Numbered from the stretch's first letter, positions 34,431 to 42,146 are shown. The stretch is 57,190 nucleotides of DNA from Mycobacterium sp. shizuoka-1 (GCF_002723835.1 NZ_BEWG01000110.1:1-57190), one strand, 5' to 3'. A program made the numbers and translations. Notes: generated by a model from the letters alone, not told the origin.

Positions 34431-34478
34431 ATGCCCGGTTTGCCCTGCCTGGCAGGCAGTCTCAGTCTGGCCGGGCAT
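34431..34478. terminator. Nested hairpin between convergent SDR and tetR genes
   Basis: ATGCCCGG (34431-34438) pairs with CCGGGCAT (34471-34478), and TGCC/GGCA (34441-34444 and 34451-34454) forms an inner stem. Its position between two convergent genes indicates a bidirectional terminator. Confidence 0.65.
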
Positions 34479-34528
34479 GCGGAACAAACGCCGGCGCAAG
34501 CCCTTACCTGCCGTGGTTCAGCCAGAGG

Positions 34529-35137
34529 TCAGGCGGGCGGCCAATTGCGCAACGCGGCGTCGGCCACCCGGCGGAGGTCAGCGGCGTCAGCACCGCTGGC
34601 GGCCTGAACGGCGATGCCGTTCGACACAGTGAGGATGTAGCGCGCGAGCACACCGGTATCAGTGTCCGGCGGTAGGTCGCCTTCATCGACCGCGCGCTCA
34701 AATCGGTCCCGCAGGTGAACGGTTGCCGCGTTGCGCCACCGCGCCAGCATGTCGCGGACGTCACGGGCCGGTGGCCCGGCCGCAAGCGAGGCTTGCACAC
34801 CGAGGCAGCCGGCCGGCCAGCCGGGGTCGGTGGTGGTCGTGATCGCGCCGTCGAGCACCGCGGCCGCCACCCGCCGGGCGGTCGGTTCCTGCAGGGCCCG
34901 CGGGCCGTACGACGCCGGTCCCTCCGAATACCGCTGCAGGACTCGCGCGAACAGCTCTTCCTTGTTGCCGAAGGCCGCATACATGCTGGTGCGACTGATC
35001 CCCATCGCGGCGGTCAGATCGGTGAGACTGGCCCCCTCGTAGCCCTGTTCCCAGAACACCGCCATGGCCCGGTCAAGCGCCTCGTCGGGGTCGAACTCAC
35101 GCGGGCGTCCCATCGTCCGCTTGCTTTCGACCGCCAT
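34529..35137 (-). CDS. TetR/AcrR family transcriptional regulator
   Basis: The 202-residue protein begins with a basic arm (MGRPREFDPDEALDRAM) and a TetR helix-turn-helix (ASLTDLTAAMGISRTSMYAAF, about 36-56), then an all-helical ligand domain with WPAGCLGV typical of the YxaF/LmrA-like C-terminal family. It probably represses the convergent SDR gene and itself: the palindrome at 33647-33660 and its 11/14 match at 35162-35175 lie in the two promoters. ATG 35137 has TATCGT 8 bases upstream (35151-35146); the ATG at 35113, giving MGRPREF, is an alternative start. Part of the SDR/TetR insertion between sigM and the rsmA-like gene. Confidence 0.9.
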   Translation of the reverse strand: MAVESKRTMGRPREFDPDEALDRAMAVFWEQGYEGASLTDLTAAMGISRTSMYAAFGNKEELFARVLQRYSEGPASYGPRALQEPTARRVAAAVLDGAITTTTDPGWPAGCLGVQASLAAGPPARDVRDMLARWRNAATVHLRDRFERAVDEGDLPPDTDTGVLARYILTVSNGIAVQAASGADAADLRRVADAALRNWPPA

Positions 35138-35145
35138 GACCGCAG

Positions 35146-35175
35146 ACGATACCCGCGTTCTGCACCGAAAGGTAC
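35146..35175 (-). promoter_or_regulatory. tetR promoter with second TetR operator copy
   Basis: On the minus strand the -10 candidate TATCGT is at 35151-35146. The sequence GTACCTTTCGGTGC (35175-35162, minus strand) matches 11 of 14 bases of the perfect operator at 33647-33660 and covers the -35 region. The same site overlaps the Shine-Dalgarno area of the divergent gene at 35182. Confidence 0.6.
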
Positions 35176-35181
35176 TGAAGT

Positions 35182-35712
35182 ATGGTCGCGGGCAGCGGGC
35201 TGACGCTGCAGACTGATCTGGTGGAGCCCCGGCATACCGTCATCCCGGCGTCCACCATTGGGGCGGCACATGCCCGGCATCCCGTCGCCCGCGGCAGGCT
35301 GGTCGCGGCCGCTGTCGGGGCCGGGGCCGCGCTGGTGGCCGCCGGCATCGGCACCGCGGCGCTGATGAAGACCACTGGCAGCACCGCCAGCACGCTGACC
35401 AGCGCCAGCCTGATCACCGTCACTCCCACCATGCCGATCACCGGCCGCGAGCTCAACGCGCTGGTGGCCCGCAGCCCCGACTTCGGTCCACTGGCCGACC
35501 CCAAGCGGCGGGCGGCGTGTCTGAGCGCGCTGGGCTACGCCGGTTCGGTACAGGTGCTGGGCGCGCAGACCCTGCAGGTCGACGGCCGGCCCGCCGTCGT
35601 GCTGGTGTTGCCCGGCGACCAACCGGACGTGCTCGTCGGGGTGGCCGTCGCGGCCAACTGCAGCTCGGTCGATACCGGATTGATCGCCGACACGACCGTG
35701 CGGCGCCCATAG
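35182..35712 (+). CDS. Shortened RsmA-like membrane protein (Rv3912 homologue lacking the cytoplasmic domain)
   Basis: The 176-residue product has a membrane helix at about 40-60 (LVAAAVGAGAALVAAGIG) and an exterior domain with GPLADPKRRAACLSALGY. Position between the sigM locus and trxB, with this helix plus exterior arrangement, matches Rv3912/RsmA, the putative anti-SigM factor. Anti-sigma factors of this type carry about 100 cytoplasmic residues before the helix; here fewer than 40 are left, and only 44 bp separate the start from the tetR start. The missing part appears to have been replaced by the SDR/TetR insertion. AAAGG precedes ATG 35182 by about 9 bases. Whether the remnant is functional is unknown. 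Confidence 0.6.
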   Translation: MVAGSGLTLQTDLVEPRHTVIPASTIGAAHARHPVARGRLVAAAVGAGAALVAAGIGTAALMKTTGSTASTLTSASLITVTPTMPITGRELNALVARSPDFGPLADPKRRAACLSALGYAGSVQVLGAQTLQVDGRPAVVLVLPGDQPDVLVGVAVAANCSSVDTGLIADTTVRRP

Positions 35713-35722
35713 TTCACGGCCG

Positions 35723-35748
35723 GGAACAGCGCGGCCTACCCTGTTGTT
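35723..35748 (+). promoter_or_regulatory. SigH/SigR-type promoter of trxB-trxA
   Basis: GGAAC (35723-35727), 18 bases, then GTT (35746-35748) is the exact actinobacterial disulfide-stress promoter GGAAY-N18-GTT recognised by SigH (SigR in Streptomyces). The M. tuberculosis trxB2-trxC operon is a known SigH target. It lies about 70 bp upstream of the trxB ATG. Confidence 0.75.
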
Positions 35749-35820
35749 TGACCTGGTGCCCTCAAGGCACCCGACGCGCAGGCACTCGCCTGCAGCCCGG
35801 GAGTGGGCAGAAAGGCTGGT

Positions 35821-36792
35821 ATGAGCGCCAACCAAGTTCATGACGTCATCGTCATCGGATCAGGCCCCGCCGGCTACACCGCGGCCATCTACACCGCCCG
35901 GGCGCAGTTGGCGCCCCTGGTCTTCGAAGGCACCTCCTTCGGTGGCGCGCTGATGACCACCACCGAGGTGGAGAACTTCCCCGGCTTCCGGTCCGGCATC
36001 ACGGGTCCGGAGTTGATGGACGAGATGCGCGAACAGGCCCTGCGCTTCGGCGCGGACCTGCGGATGGAAGACGTCGAGTCGGTCGAGCTGGACGGACCCG
36101 TCAAGAAGGTGGTGACCGGCGACGGCGAGACCCATCTCGCCCGGTCGGTGATCCTGGCGATGGGTGCCGCCGCCCGCTACCTGGGTGTTCCGGGCGAGCA
36201 GGAACTGCTCGGCCGCGGAGTCAGCGCCTGCGCGACGTGTGACGGCTTCTTCTTCAAGGATCAGGACATCGCCGTCATCGGCGGGGGTGACTCGGCGATG
36301 GAGGAGGCGACGTTCCTCACCCGCTTCGCGCGCAGCGTCACCCTGGTGCACCGGCGCGACGAGTTCCGGGCATCGAAGATCATGCTCGAGCGGGCCCGCG
36401 AGAACGAGAAGATCACCTTCCTCACCAACACCGCGGTCGATGCGGTCGAGGGCGACACCACCGTGACTGGTCTGCGGGTCCGCAACGTGCTCACCGGCGA
36501 GCAATCCACGCTGCCGGTGACCGGCGTGTTCGTCGCGATCGGCCATGATCCGCGCTCTGAGCTGGTGCGCGGCGCCGTGGACCTGGACCCGGAGGGTTAC
36601 GTGCTGGTCCGCGGCCGCACCACGGCCACCTCGCTGGACGGTGTATTCGCCGCCGGCGACCTGGTCGACCACACCTACCGGCAGGCCATCACCGCCGCGG
36701 GAATGGGCTGTTCGGCGGCGATCGACGCCGAACGATGGCTGGCCGATGCCGATGACACAGCAACCACCGAGATGATTGGAGCACACCAATGA
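35821..36792 (+). CDS. trxB: Thioredoxin reductase (NADPH)
   Basis: The 323-residue flavoprotein reduces thioredoxin with NADPH. FAD-binding GSGPAG is near residue 15, the redox-active pair is in ACATCDGFF (CATC, near 138-141) and the NADPH loop is IGGGDSAMEEA. It is essential in mycobacteria for reductive metabolism and thiol homeostasis. ATG 35821 follows AGAAAGG (35808-35814). It is coupled to trxA by an ATGA overlap and preceded by a SigH-type promoter. The recalled M. tuberculosis TrxB2 is near-identical in the blocks YTARAQLAPLVFEGTSFGG-like and FLTRFARSVTLVHRRDEFR-like. Confidence 0.97.
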   Translation: MSANQVHDVIVIGSGPAGYTAAIYTARAQLAPLVFEGTSFGGALMTTTEVENFPGFRSGITGPELMDEMREQALRFGADLRMEDVESVELDGPVKKVVTGDGETHLARSVILAMGAAARYLGVPGEQELLGRGVSACATCDGFFFKDQDIAVIGGGDSAMEEATFLTRFARSVTLVHRRDEFRASKIMLERARENEKITFLTNTAVDAVEGDTTVTGLRVRNVLTGEQSTLPVTGVFVAIGHDPRSELVRGAVDLDPEGYVLVRGRTTATSLDGVFAAGDLVDHTYRQAITAAGMGCSAAIDAERWLADADDTATTEMIGAHQ

Positions 36793-37121
36793 GCGACGGC
36801 GGCGCGACCGTAACGGTCTCCGACGACACTTTCGCCGAGGACGTCCTGTCCAGCAATACCCCTGTGCTCGTTGACTTTTGGGCCACCTGGTGCGGCCCGT
36901 GCCGGATGGTCGCCCCGGTGCTGGAGGAGATCGCCACCGAGAAGGCCGGTGCACTGACGGTGGCCAAGCTCGATGTCGACGCCAATCCGGCGACCGCCCG
37001 CGACTTCCAGGTGGTGTCGATTCCGACGATGATCCTGTTCAAGGATGGTCAGCCGGTGAAGCGCATCGTGGGGGCCAAGGGCAAGGCTGCCCTGCTCCGC
37101 GAGATCGCCGACGTCGTCTAG
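36789..37121 (+). CDS. trxA: Thioredoxin (TrxC of M. tuberculosis)
   Basis: The 110-residue protein has the canonical active site WCGPC in VDFWATWCGPCRMVAP and the cis-proline loop SIPTMILFKDG. It is the cytoplasmic electron carrier for ribonucleotide reductase, peroxiredoxins and methionine sulfoxide reductases, reduced by the TrxB encoded just upstream. ATG 36789 overlaps the trxB stop (ATGA). A hairpin with T-run follows 19 bp after the stop. Confidence 0.97.
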   Translation: MSDGGATVTVSDDTFAEDVLSSNTPVLVDFWATWCGPCRMVAPVLEEIATEKAGALTVAKLDVDANPATARDFQVVSIPTMILFKDGQPVKRIVGAKGKAALLREIADVV

Positions 37122-37139
37122 ACCGAGACGATTCCGTTA

Positions 37140-37162
37140 CAGGCGGCTTCGCCTGCCGTTTT
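37140..37162 (+). terminator. Rho-independent-like terminator after trxA
   Basis: CAGGCG-GCTT-CGCCTG (37140-37155) is a perfect 6-bp stem with a 4-base loop, followed by CCG and TTTT (37159-37162). It is one of the few hairpins here with a T-run. Confidence 0.75.
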
Positions 37163-37212
37163 CCGGAATGCGGCAGGGTTCTGAGAGAATGCCTCCTAGC
37201 CTGTGTGCAATC

Positions 37213-37237
37213 GTCAGCGCCTAGCTAGTCCGCTGAC
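37213..37237. promoter_or_regulatory. Inverted repeat in the cwlM 5' leader
   Basis: GTCAGCG (37213-37219) and CGCTGAC (37231-37237) form a perfect 7-bp dyad with an 11-base loop, 24 bp before the cwlM ATG. TAGCCT (37197-37202) is a possible -10, which would put the dyad in the untranslated leader. It may be an operator or an RNA hairpin. Confidence 0.4.
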
Positions 37238-37260
37238 AACGGTGACCGAGGGGCCCTGGT

Positions 37261-38508
37261 ATGTCGAGTCTTCGCCACGGTGCCGGGGGCGACGCCTCCT
37301 GGGACCGCAGCGGCCGAGATGATCTCTTGCGCCGCGGTGACCGCAGCGGCGCCGTCGTCGAGATCCGCGCGGCGCTGGCGGCGCTGGGGCTGGTCGACAA
37401 CCACGACGAGAATCTCACCACCGGACAACATGTGGCGGCCGATCTCTTCGACGACGACCTCGACCACGCTGTTCGCGCATTCCAGCAGCGCCGTGGGCTG
37501 ATCGTCGACGGGATCGTCGGGGAGGCCACCTACCGCGCACTGCGCGAGGCCTCCTACCGGCTCGGCGCGCGCACCCTGATCCACCAGTTCGGCGCCCCGA
37601 TGTACGGCGACGACGTGGCCACCCTGCAATCGAAGCTGCAGGAACTCGGTTTCTACACCGCCCTGGTCGACGGCTACTTCGGGTTGCAGACGCACAACGC
37701 GCTGATGTCCTACCAGCGTGAGTACGGTATGGCTGCCGACGGCATCTGCGGCCCGGAAACGTTGCGGTCCTTGTACTTTCTGGGTTCCCGGGTCACCGGG
37801 GGCTCGCTGCACGCCATCCGGGAAGAGGAATTGGTCCGCCGGTCCGGGCCGCGGCTGTCGGGGAAACGGATCATCATCGATCCGGGCCGCGGCGGGACCG
37901 ACCACGGCCTGATCACCCACGGCCCAGACGGACCGATCAGCGAAGCAGACATCTTGTGGGACTTGGCATGTCGGCTGGAAGGCCGGATGACCGCGATCGG
38001 CATGGAGACCTTCCTGTCGCGCCCGGCCAACCGGAGCCCGCTGGATGCCGAGCGGGCCGCCACCGCCAACACCGTCGGCGCGGACCTGATGATCAGCCTG
38101 CGCTGTGAGACCCAGCCGAGCCCGTCGGCCAACGGCGTGGCGTCGTTCTACTTCGGTAGCTCGCACGGTTCGGTGTCGACGATCGGCCGCAATCTGGCCG
38201 ACTTCATTCAGCGAGAAGTTGTGGCCCGCACCGGTTTACGCGACTGCCGCACCCATGGCCGGACCTGGGATCTGCTGCGGCTGACCCGGATGCCCACCGT
38301 TCAGGTTGACGTCGGCTACATCACCAACCCGCGCGACCGGTCGATGCTGGTGACCAGCCAGGCCCGCGACTCCATCGCCGAGGGCATCCTGGCGGCGGTC
38401 AAGCGGCTCTATCTGTTGGGCAAAAACGACCGACCCACAGGCACTTTCACGTTCGCCGAGCTGCTCGCCCACGAGCTGTCGGTCGAACAGGCCCGGCCCG
38501 CGCTCTAA
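37261..38508 (+). CDS. cwlM: CwlM, amidase-fold activator of MurA
   Basis: The 415-residue protein has two peptidoglycan-binding type 1 repeats (about 25-105 and 115-180, each with AFQQRRGLIVDGIVG- or SYQREYGMAADGICG-like blocks), then an amidase_3 fold. The zinc-binding histidine of true amidases (DPGHGG) is Arg here (IIIDPGRGG), consistent with the known non-enzymatic role: phosphorylated by PknB, cytoplasmic CwlM stimulates MurA and links peptidoglycan precursor synthesis to growth. The C-terminal RPTGTFTF (about 391-398) holds the threonines phosphorylated in homologues. There is no signal peptide. Its stop overlaps the convergent GNAT gene by 4 bp. Confidence 0.94.
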   Translation: MSSLRHGAGGDASWDRSGRDDLLRRGDRSGAVVEIRAALAALGLVDNHDENLTTGQHVAADLFDDDLDHAVRAFQQRRGLIVDGIVGEATYRALREASYRLGARTLIHQFGAPMYGDDVATLQSKLQELGFYTALVDGYFGLQTHNALMSYQREYGMAADGICGPETLRSLYFLGSRVTGGSLHAIREEELVRRSGPRLSGKRIIIDPGRGGTDHGLITHGPDGPISEADILWDLACRLEGRMTAIGMETFLSRPANRSPLDAERAATANTVGADLMISLRCETQPSPSANGVASFYFGSSHGSVSTIGRNLADFIQREVVARTGLRDCRTHGRTWDLLRLTRMPTVQVDVGYITNPRDRSMLVTSQARDSIAEGILAAVKRLYLLGKNDRPTGTFTFAELLAHELSVEQARPAL

Positions 38509-39245
38509 CGCGCCCGACCACGCACCTCGGCGCCGGCGCCCACCGGCTGCTGTAGTTGGGCACTGGTCAGCAGGCGTTCCAGCGCAGCCTCGACCTCCGC
38601 CTTCCAGCCCAGGCCCTTGTCCAGTTCCAGCCGCAGCCGCGGGAAGTAGCGGTGCGGGGCGACAACGGTGAATCCTGCGTCGAGCAGGAAGTCCGCGCCG
38701 ATCATGCACTGGTCGAAGGAGCAGTCCCCCAGCACTTCGATCGCCGGCCGCACATCCGGGTCCACCGTGTCGGCGTCGAGCAGCTCGGTGGCATCGGCGG
38801 TACGGCCGAACGCCTCCAACGCGCGAACCCCGCGGCGGACCAACTCGCTGACCACTTGGCTGATCAAGGAGTGCGTCAGACCGTCACTTTGTCCGGGCTC
38901 GATGCCCATCGAGGTCAGCAGCACCGCATCCGCACTGACCGGCCCGGTCGGGAAGCGCTGGGCGCGTGGCACCGCCCGCGGCGGCGCGTAGAGCACGTAG
39001 CCCAGGCACGGGTCGTCGTCGGCGGACTCCGCCCCGGCACCTGATGCGGCGACGGCCACCTGCCCGCACGACCCCCACTCCAGCATGACCATCGACAGCC
39101 AGGCTTCCTTCTCGAACTCGGGGTCCGGAAGATAGTCGCCGGCGCTCAGCGTCGCGGGGTCGAGTTCCCAGAACACACAGCGGCGGGCGTGCTTGGGCAA
39201 CTGCTCGAACGCCTCGAGCCGCAGCGGCATGATGCGAACGGACAC
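38505..39245 (-). CDS. GNAT family acetyltransferase-like protein (Rv3916c homologue)
   Basis: The 246-residue cytoplasmic protein starts VRIMPLRLEAFEQLPKHARR and has a GNAT-like N-terminal half with YVLYAPP and the helix block SQVVSELVRRGVRALEAFGR; the C-terminal part (DFLLDAGFTVVAPHRYFPRLRLEL) fits the last strands of that fold. An acetyl-CoA loop of the usual QxxGxG/A form is not obvious, so catalysis is uncertain. GTG 39245 has GGGGAGG a few bases upstream. It lies downstream of parB on the same strand across 228 bp that include two palindromes. Confidence 0.75.
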   Translation of the reverse strand: MSVRIMPLRLEAFEQLPKHARRCVFWELDPATLSAGDYLPDPEFEKEAWLSMVMLEWGSCGQVAVAASGAGAESADDDPCLGYVLYAPPRAVPRAQRFPTGPVSADAVLLTSMGIEPGQSDGLTHSLISQVVSELVRRGVRALEAFGRTADATELLDADTVDPDVRPAIEVLGDCSFDQCMIGADFLLDAGFTVVAPHRYFPRLRLELDKGLGWKAEVEAALERLLTSAQLQQPVGAGAEVRGRAR

Positions 39246-39267
39246 TAGCCTCCCCGGCTTTCACGCG

Positions 39268-39299
39268 GTGCACATGTGCACGACAGCCCCTTAAGGATA
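39268..39299 (-). promoter_or_regulatory. Promoter and 14-bp palindrome before the GNAT gene
   Basis: TATCCT (39299-39294, minus strand) is a -10 candidate. The perfect palindrome GTGCACATGTGCAC (39268-39281) starts about 6 bases after the expected transcription start, an operator-like position. The 42-base leader would contain it. Confidence 0.45.
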
Positions 39300-39430
39300 G
39301 GAGAGCCGACGCCGAACGTGCCAGTGGTGGCCAGGCAACGAATGCTGCGACCCGCTGGGGCTGAAAGGCTATGCCGCACTGGGTGATTCCTCGCTCGATG
39401 GGCTGGGCAGCGAACGTTCACGGGATCTGG

Positions 39431-39443
39431 CGTCACAGTGACG
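39431..39443. other. 13-bp palindrome downstream of parB
   Basis: CGTCAC-A-GTGACG is a perfect odd palindrome 31 bp after the parB stop. It may be part of a terminator or a protein site; it does not match parS. The rest of the parB-GNAT gap (39300-39430) shows nothing recognisable. Confidence 0.35.
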
Positions 39444-39473
39444 GAACTCGCCGGTGTCCTGGTGTGCGGGTTT

Positions 39474-40445
39474 TCAGCCGCCCGACCGGTTCATCATGTC
39501 CACAATCCGCTGCAGATCATCGACCGAACCGAATTCGACGACGATCTTGCCCTTGCGCTTGCCCAGACTCACCGTCACCCGAGTGTCGAAGGTGCTGGAG
39601 AGCCGTTCGGCCACATCCTGCAATCCGGGCATCTGGATCGGCTTGCGGCGCGGGGCGGTCGGCGTCTTCGCATCCGATCGATTGGCCAGGGTGACGGCCT
39701 CCTCAGTGGCGCGAACCGAGAGTCCCTCGGCGACGATCCGCGCGGCCAACTCTTCCTGGGCCTCGGGCCCGGCCTCCAGCGACAGCAACGCCCGGGCGTG
39801 GCCCGCCGACAGCACACCGGCGGCCACCCGGCGCTGGACAGCGATCGGCAACCGCAGCAACCGGATCATGTTGGTGATCACCGGGCGCGACCGACCGATG
39901 CGGGCGGCGAGTTCGTCGTGGGTGACCTCGAACTCCTCCAGCAGCTGCTGGTAGGCGGCCGCCTCTTCCAGTGGGTTCAGCTGGACCCGGTGGATGTTCT
40001 CCAGGAGTGCATCGCGGAGCAGGTTGTCTTCGGCCGTCTCCCGCACGATCGCTGGGATCGTCGCAAGACCGGCCTGCTGCGCGGCCCGCCAGCGCCGCTC
40101 CCCCATCACCAACTGGTAGCGGCTCGGCGCGCCGGGTCCGGCGCCCGGAACCGCGCGCACCACGATCGGTTGCATCAACCCGAACTCACGAATGGAGTGC
40201 ACCAGCTCGGCGAGGGCCTCCTCGTCGAAGACCTGGCGGGGCTGGCGCGGGTTGGGCTCGATGGCCGATGGGTCGATCTCACGGTAGACGGCGCCGACCG
40301 CGTCGACGTTCAGCGGGGCCCCACCGATCACCACATCGGCCGCGGCGTCGCCCAATCGCGGGCCGCCATCGGCCGGGCCGGTCGGGATCAGTGACGCCAA
40401 GCCGCGACCGAGGCCGCCCTTCTTCTTCGACGAGGGCTGGGTCAT
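39474..40445 (-). CDS. parB: Chromosome-partitioning protein ParB
   Basis: The 323-residue CTP-dependent DNA clamp binds parS and spreads to form the segregation complex. Residues 45-140 hold the ParB/Srx CTPase domain with the CTP-binding GERRWRA (near 116) and ENIHRVQLNPLEEA; the helix-turn-helix (THDELAARIGRSRPVITNMIRLL) reads parS, and the C-terminus (VVEFGSVDDLQRIVDMM) dimerises. ATG 40445 overlaps the parA stop (ATGA). Two parS sites lie 0.9 and 1.6 kb upstream within parA and rsmG. Confidence 0.97.
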   Translation of the reverse strand: MTQPSSKKKGGLGRGLASLIPTGPADGGPRLGDAAADVVIGGAPLNVDAVGAVYREIDPSAIEPNPRQPRQVFDEEALAELVHSIREFGLMQPIVVRAVPGAGPGAPSRYQLVMGERRWRAAQQAGLATIPAIVRETAEDNLLRDALLENIHRVQLNPLEEAAAYQQLLEEFEVTHDELAARIGRSRPVITNMIRLLRLPIAVQRRVAAGVLSAGHARALLSLEAGPEAQEELAARIVAEGLSVRATEEAVTLANRSDAKTPTAPRRKPIQMPGLQDVAERLSSTFDTRVTVSLGKRKGKIVVEFGSVDDLQRIVDMMNRSGG

Positions 40446-41398
40446 GACTGTGCCTCCACTGATGCCGGGGTCCCGCGTTGGGCGAGTTCTTTACTGGCGT
40501 CGAGGTAGCTCATCGCACCACGCGATCCGGGGTCGTAATCGATGATCGTCATGCTGTATCCCGGCGCCTCGGATACTTTGACACTCCGCGGGATCACTGT
40601 CTGCAAAACCTTGGTACCGAAGAAGCGGCGCACCTCCGAAGCCACCTGGTCGGCCAGCTTGGTGCGGCCGTCGTACATGGTGAGTACGACGGTCGACACC
40701 GACAGCTGCGGATTGAGGTGGGCCCGCACCATCTCGATGTTGTTCATCAACTGCGAGACGCCCTCGAGGGCGTAGTACTCGCACTGGATGGGAATCAGCA
40801 CCTCCGGTGCGGCCACCAGAGCGTTCAGGGTGAGCAGTCCCAGTGACGGCGGGCAGTCGATGAAGACGTAGTCGAAGTCGGAGTCGTCGAGCGCGGCCAA
40901 CGCGGTGCGCAGCCGGTTCTCCCGGGCGACCATGCTGACGAGTTCGATCTCGGCGCCGGCCAGATCGATGGTCGCCGGCACGCAGAACAACCGCTCGCTG
41001 TGCGGACTCTGGCGGATAGCGGCCTGGAGCGGGATCTCACCGAGGAGCACCTCGTAGGACGACGGTGTGCCGGAGTGGCGATCGGCGATCCCGAGCGCGG
41101 TGCTGGCATTGCCCTGCGGATCGAGGTCGATCACCAGAGTCTTCAATCCCTGGACCGCCAGCGCTGCCGCGAGGTTGACCGCCGTGGTCGTCTTCCCCAC
41201 TCCGCCCTTCTGGTTGGCGACGGTGAAGACGCGGCGGTGGCGAGGCCGGGGCAGTTGGCCCGCGACGGTGTGCAACACCTGCATGGCGCGCTGCGCGGCT
41301 GCGCCGATCGGGGTCTCGTCGTCGTTGGGGGGGCTCCATGTTTCACGTGAAACATCGGCGCCCGCCGTCCCCGATTCAGGGTTGGGTGGGACAGTCAT
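40442..41398 (-). CDS. parA: Chromosome-partitioning ATPase ParA
   Basis: The 318-residue ParA/MinD ATPase has the deviant Walker A KGGVGKTT in VFTVANQKGGVGKTTTAVN near 80, Walker B DYVFIDCPPSLGLLT and a C-terminal GSRGAMSYLDASKELA. It works with ParB to move new origins poleward and in mycobacteria is tied to the polar scaffold Wag31. ATG 41398 was chosen because AAGAGGA lies just upstream and the start overlaps the rsmG stop (ATGA). The first parS site is inside its coding sequence and encodes VSRET. Confidence 0.96.
   Translation of the reverse strand: MTVPPNPESGTAGADVSRETWSPPNDDETPIGAAAQRAMQVLHTVAGQLPRPRHRRVFTVANQKGGVGKTTTAVNLAAALAVQGLKTLVIDLDPQGNASTALGIADRHSGTPSSYEVLLGEIPLQAAIRQSPHSERLFCVPATIDLAGAEIELVSMVARENRLRTALAALDDSDFDYVFIDCPPSLGLLTLNALVAAPEVLIPIQCEYYALEGVSQLMNNIEMVRAHLNPQLSVSTVVLTMYDGRTKLADQVASEVRRFFGTKVLQTVIPRSVKVSEAPGYSMTIIDYDPGSRGAMSYLDASKELAQRGTPASVEAQS
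41339..41354. other. parS site 1, inside parA
   Basis: TGTTTCACGTGAAACA is the exact 16-bp consensus parS palindrome. It lies in the N-terminal, poorly conserved part of parA, where it encodes D-V-S-R-E-T. Confidence 0.95.
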
Positions 41399-42099
41399 GA
41401 TCCTCTTCTCTCCGAGGTTCGTGTGGTCCGTTTCCCGCCGGGTGCTCGCTCCCCGCGCACCGCGATCACCACGGTAACCGGAGGATCCGAATAGCTCTCT
41501 CCACATCTCACCACCCGCACATCGGTCGCGCCCAGCGACGCCATTCCACGCCGGCCTTCATCGACTTCCTCGTCGGCGCGCTCGCCCTTCATCGCCAACA
41601 TCCGGCCACCCGGCCGCAGCAGCGGCAGGCTCCACCGGGTCAGTTTGTCCAGCGAGGCTACCGCGCGTGACACCACGACGTCGGCTCCCCCGACCCGGCT
41701 ACGCACACCAGGCTCCTCGGCGCGGCCACGGACGATCTCGATCGGCAGCCCCAGCGCGGCGACCACCTCATCGAGGAACTCGACCCGGCGCAGCATCGGC
41801 TCGATCAGCGCAACCCGGACGTCCGGGCGCGCGATCGCGATCGGCAGTCCCGGCAATCCGGCGCCGCTGCCGATGTCGAGGACACGGGCAGCGGGCTCCA
41901 CCAACTCGGCGACCGCCGCGCTGTTGAGGATGTGTCGCTCCCACAACCTGTCGACCTCACGCGGCCCGAGCAGCCCCCGCTCGACGCCGGGGCCGGCCAG
42001 AAGATCTGCGTAACGCTGGGCCAGGCCGACGCGGTCACCGAAGACGACCGCGGCAGCCGTCGGAGGTGGCGGCGCACTGCCATGTTTCACGTGAAACAT
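41395..42099 (-). CDS. rsmG: 16S rRNA (guanine-527-N7)-methyltransferase RsmG (GidB)
   Basis: The 234-residue SAM-dependent enzyme methylates G527 of 16S rRNA; loss in mycobacteria gives low-level streptomycin resistance. It has RGLLGPREVDRLWERHILNS, the SAM loop VLDIGSGAGLPGLPIAIA and the block VSRAVASLDKL. The annotated ATG 42099 is in the second parS site, directly after GGAGG (spacing zero). A GTG at 42090 within the same palindrome has a 9-base spacing from that Shine-Dalgarno and may be the real start. It overlaps parA by ATGA. Confidence 0.94.
   Translation of the reverse strand: MFHVKHGSAPPPPTAAAVVFGDRVGLAQRYADLLAGPGVERGLLGPREVDRLWERHILNSAAVAELVEPAARVLDIGSGAGLPGLPIAIARPDVRVALIEPMLRRVEFLDEVVAALGLPIEIVRGRAEEPGVRSRVGGADVVVSRAVASLDKLTRWSLPLLRPGGRMLAMKGERADEEVDEGRRGMASLGATDVRVVRCGESYSDPPVTVVIAVRGERAPGGKRTTRTSERRGS
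42083..42098. other. parS site 2, at the start of rsmG
   Basis: A second exact 16-bp TGTTTCACGTGAAACA palindrome. Its bases supply the start codon region of rsmG (M-F-H-V-K-H), so translation start and ParB site coincide. Confidence 0.95.
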
Positions 42100-42146
42100 C
42101 CTCCGGTCATCTCAGCACCCGGGTAACGAACTACACCGATGTAACT

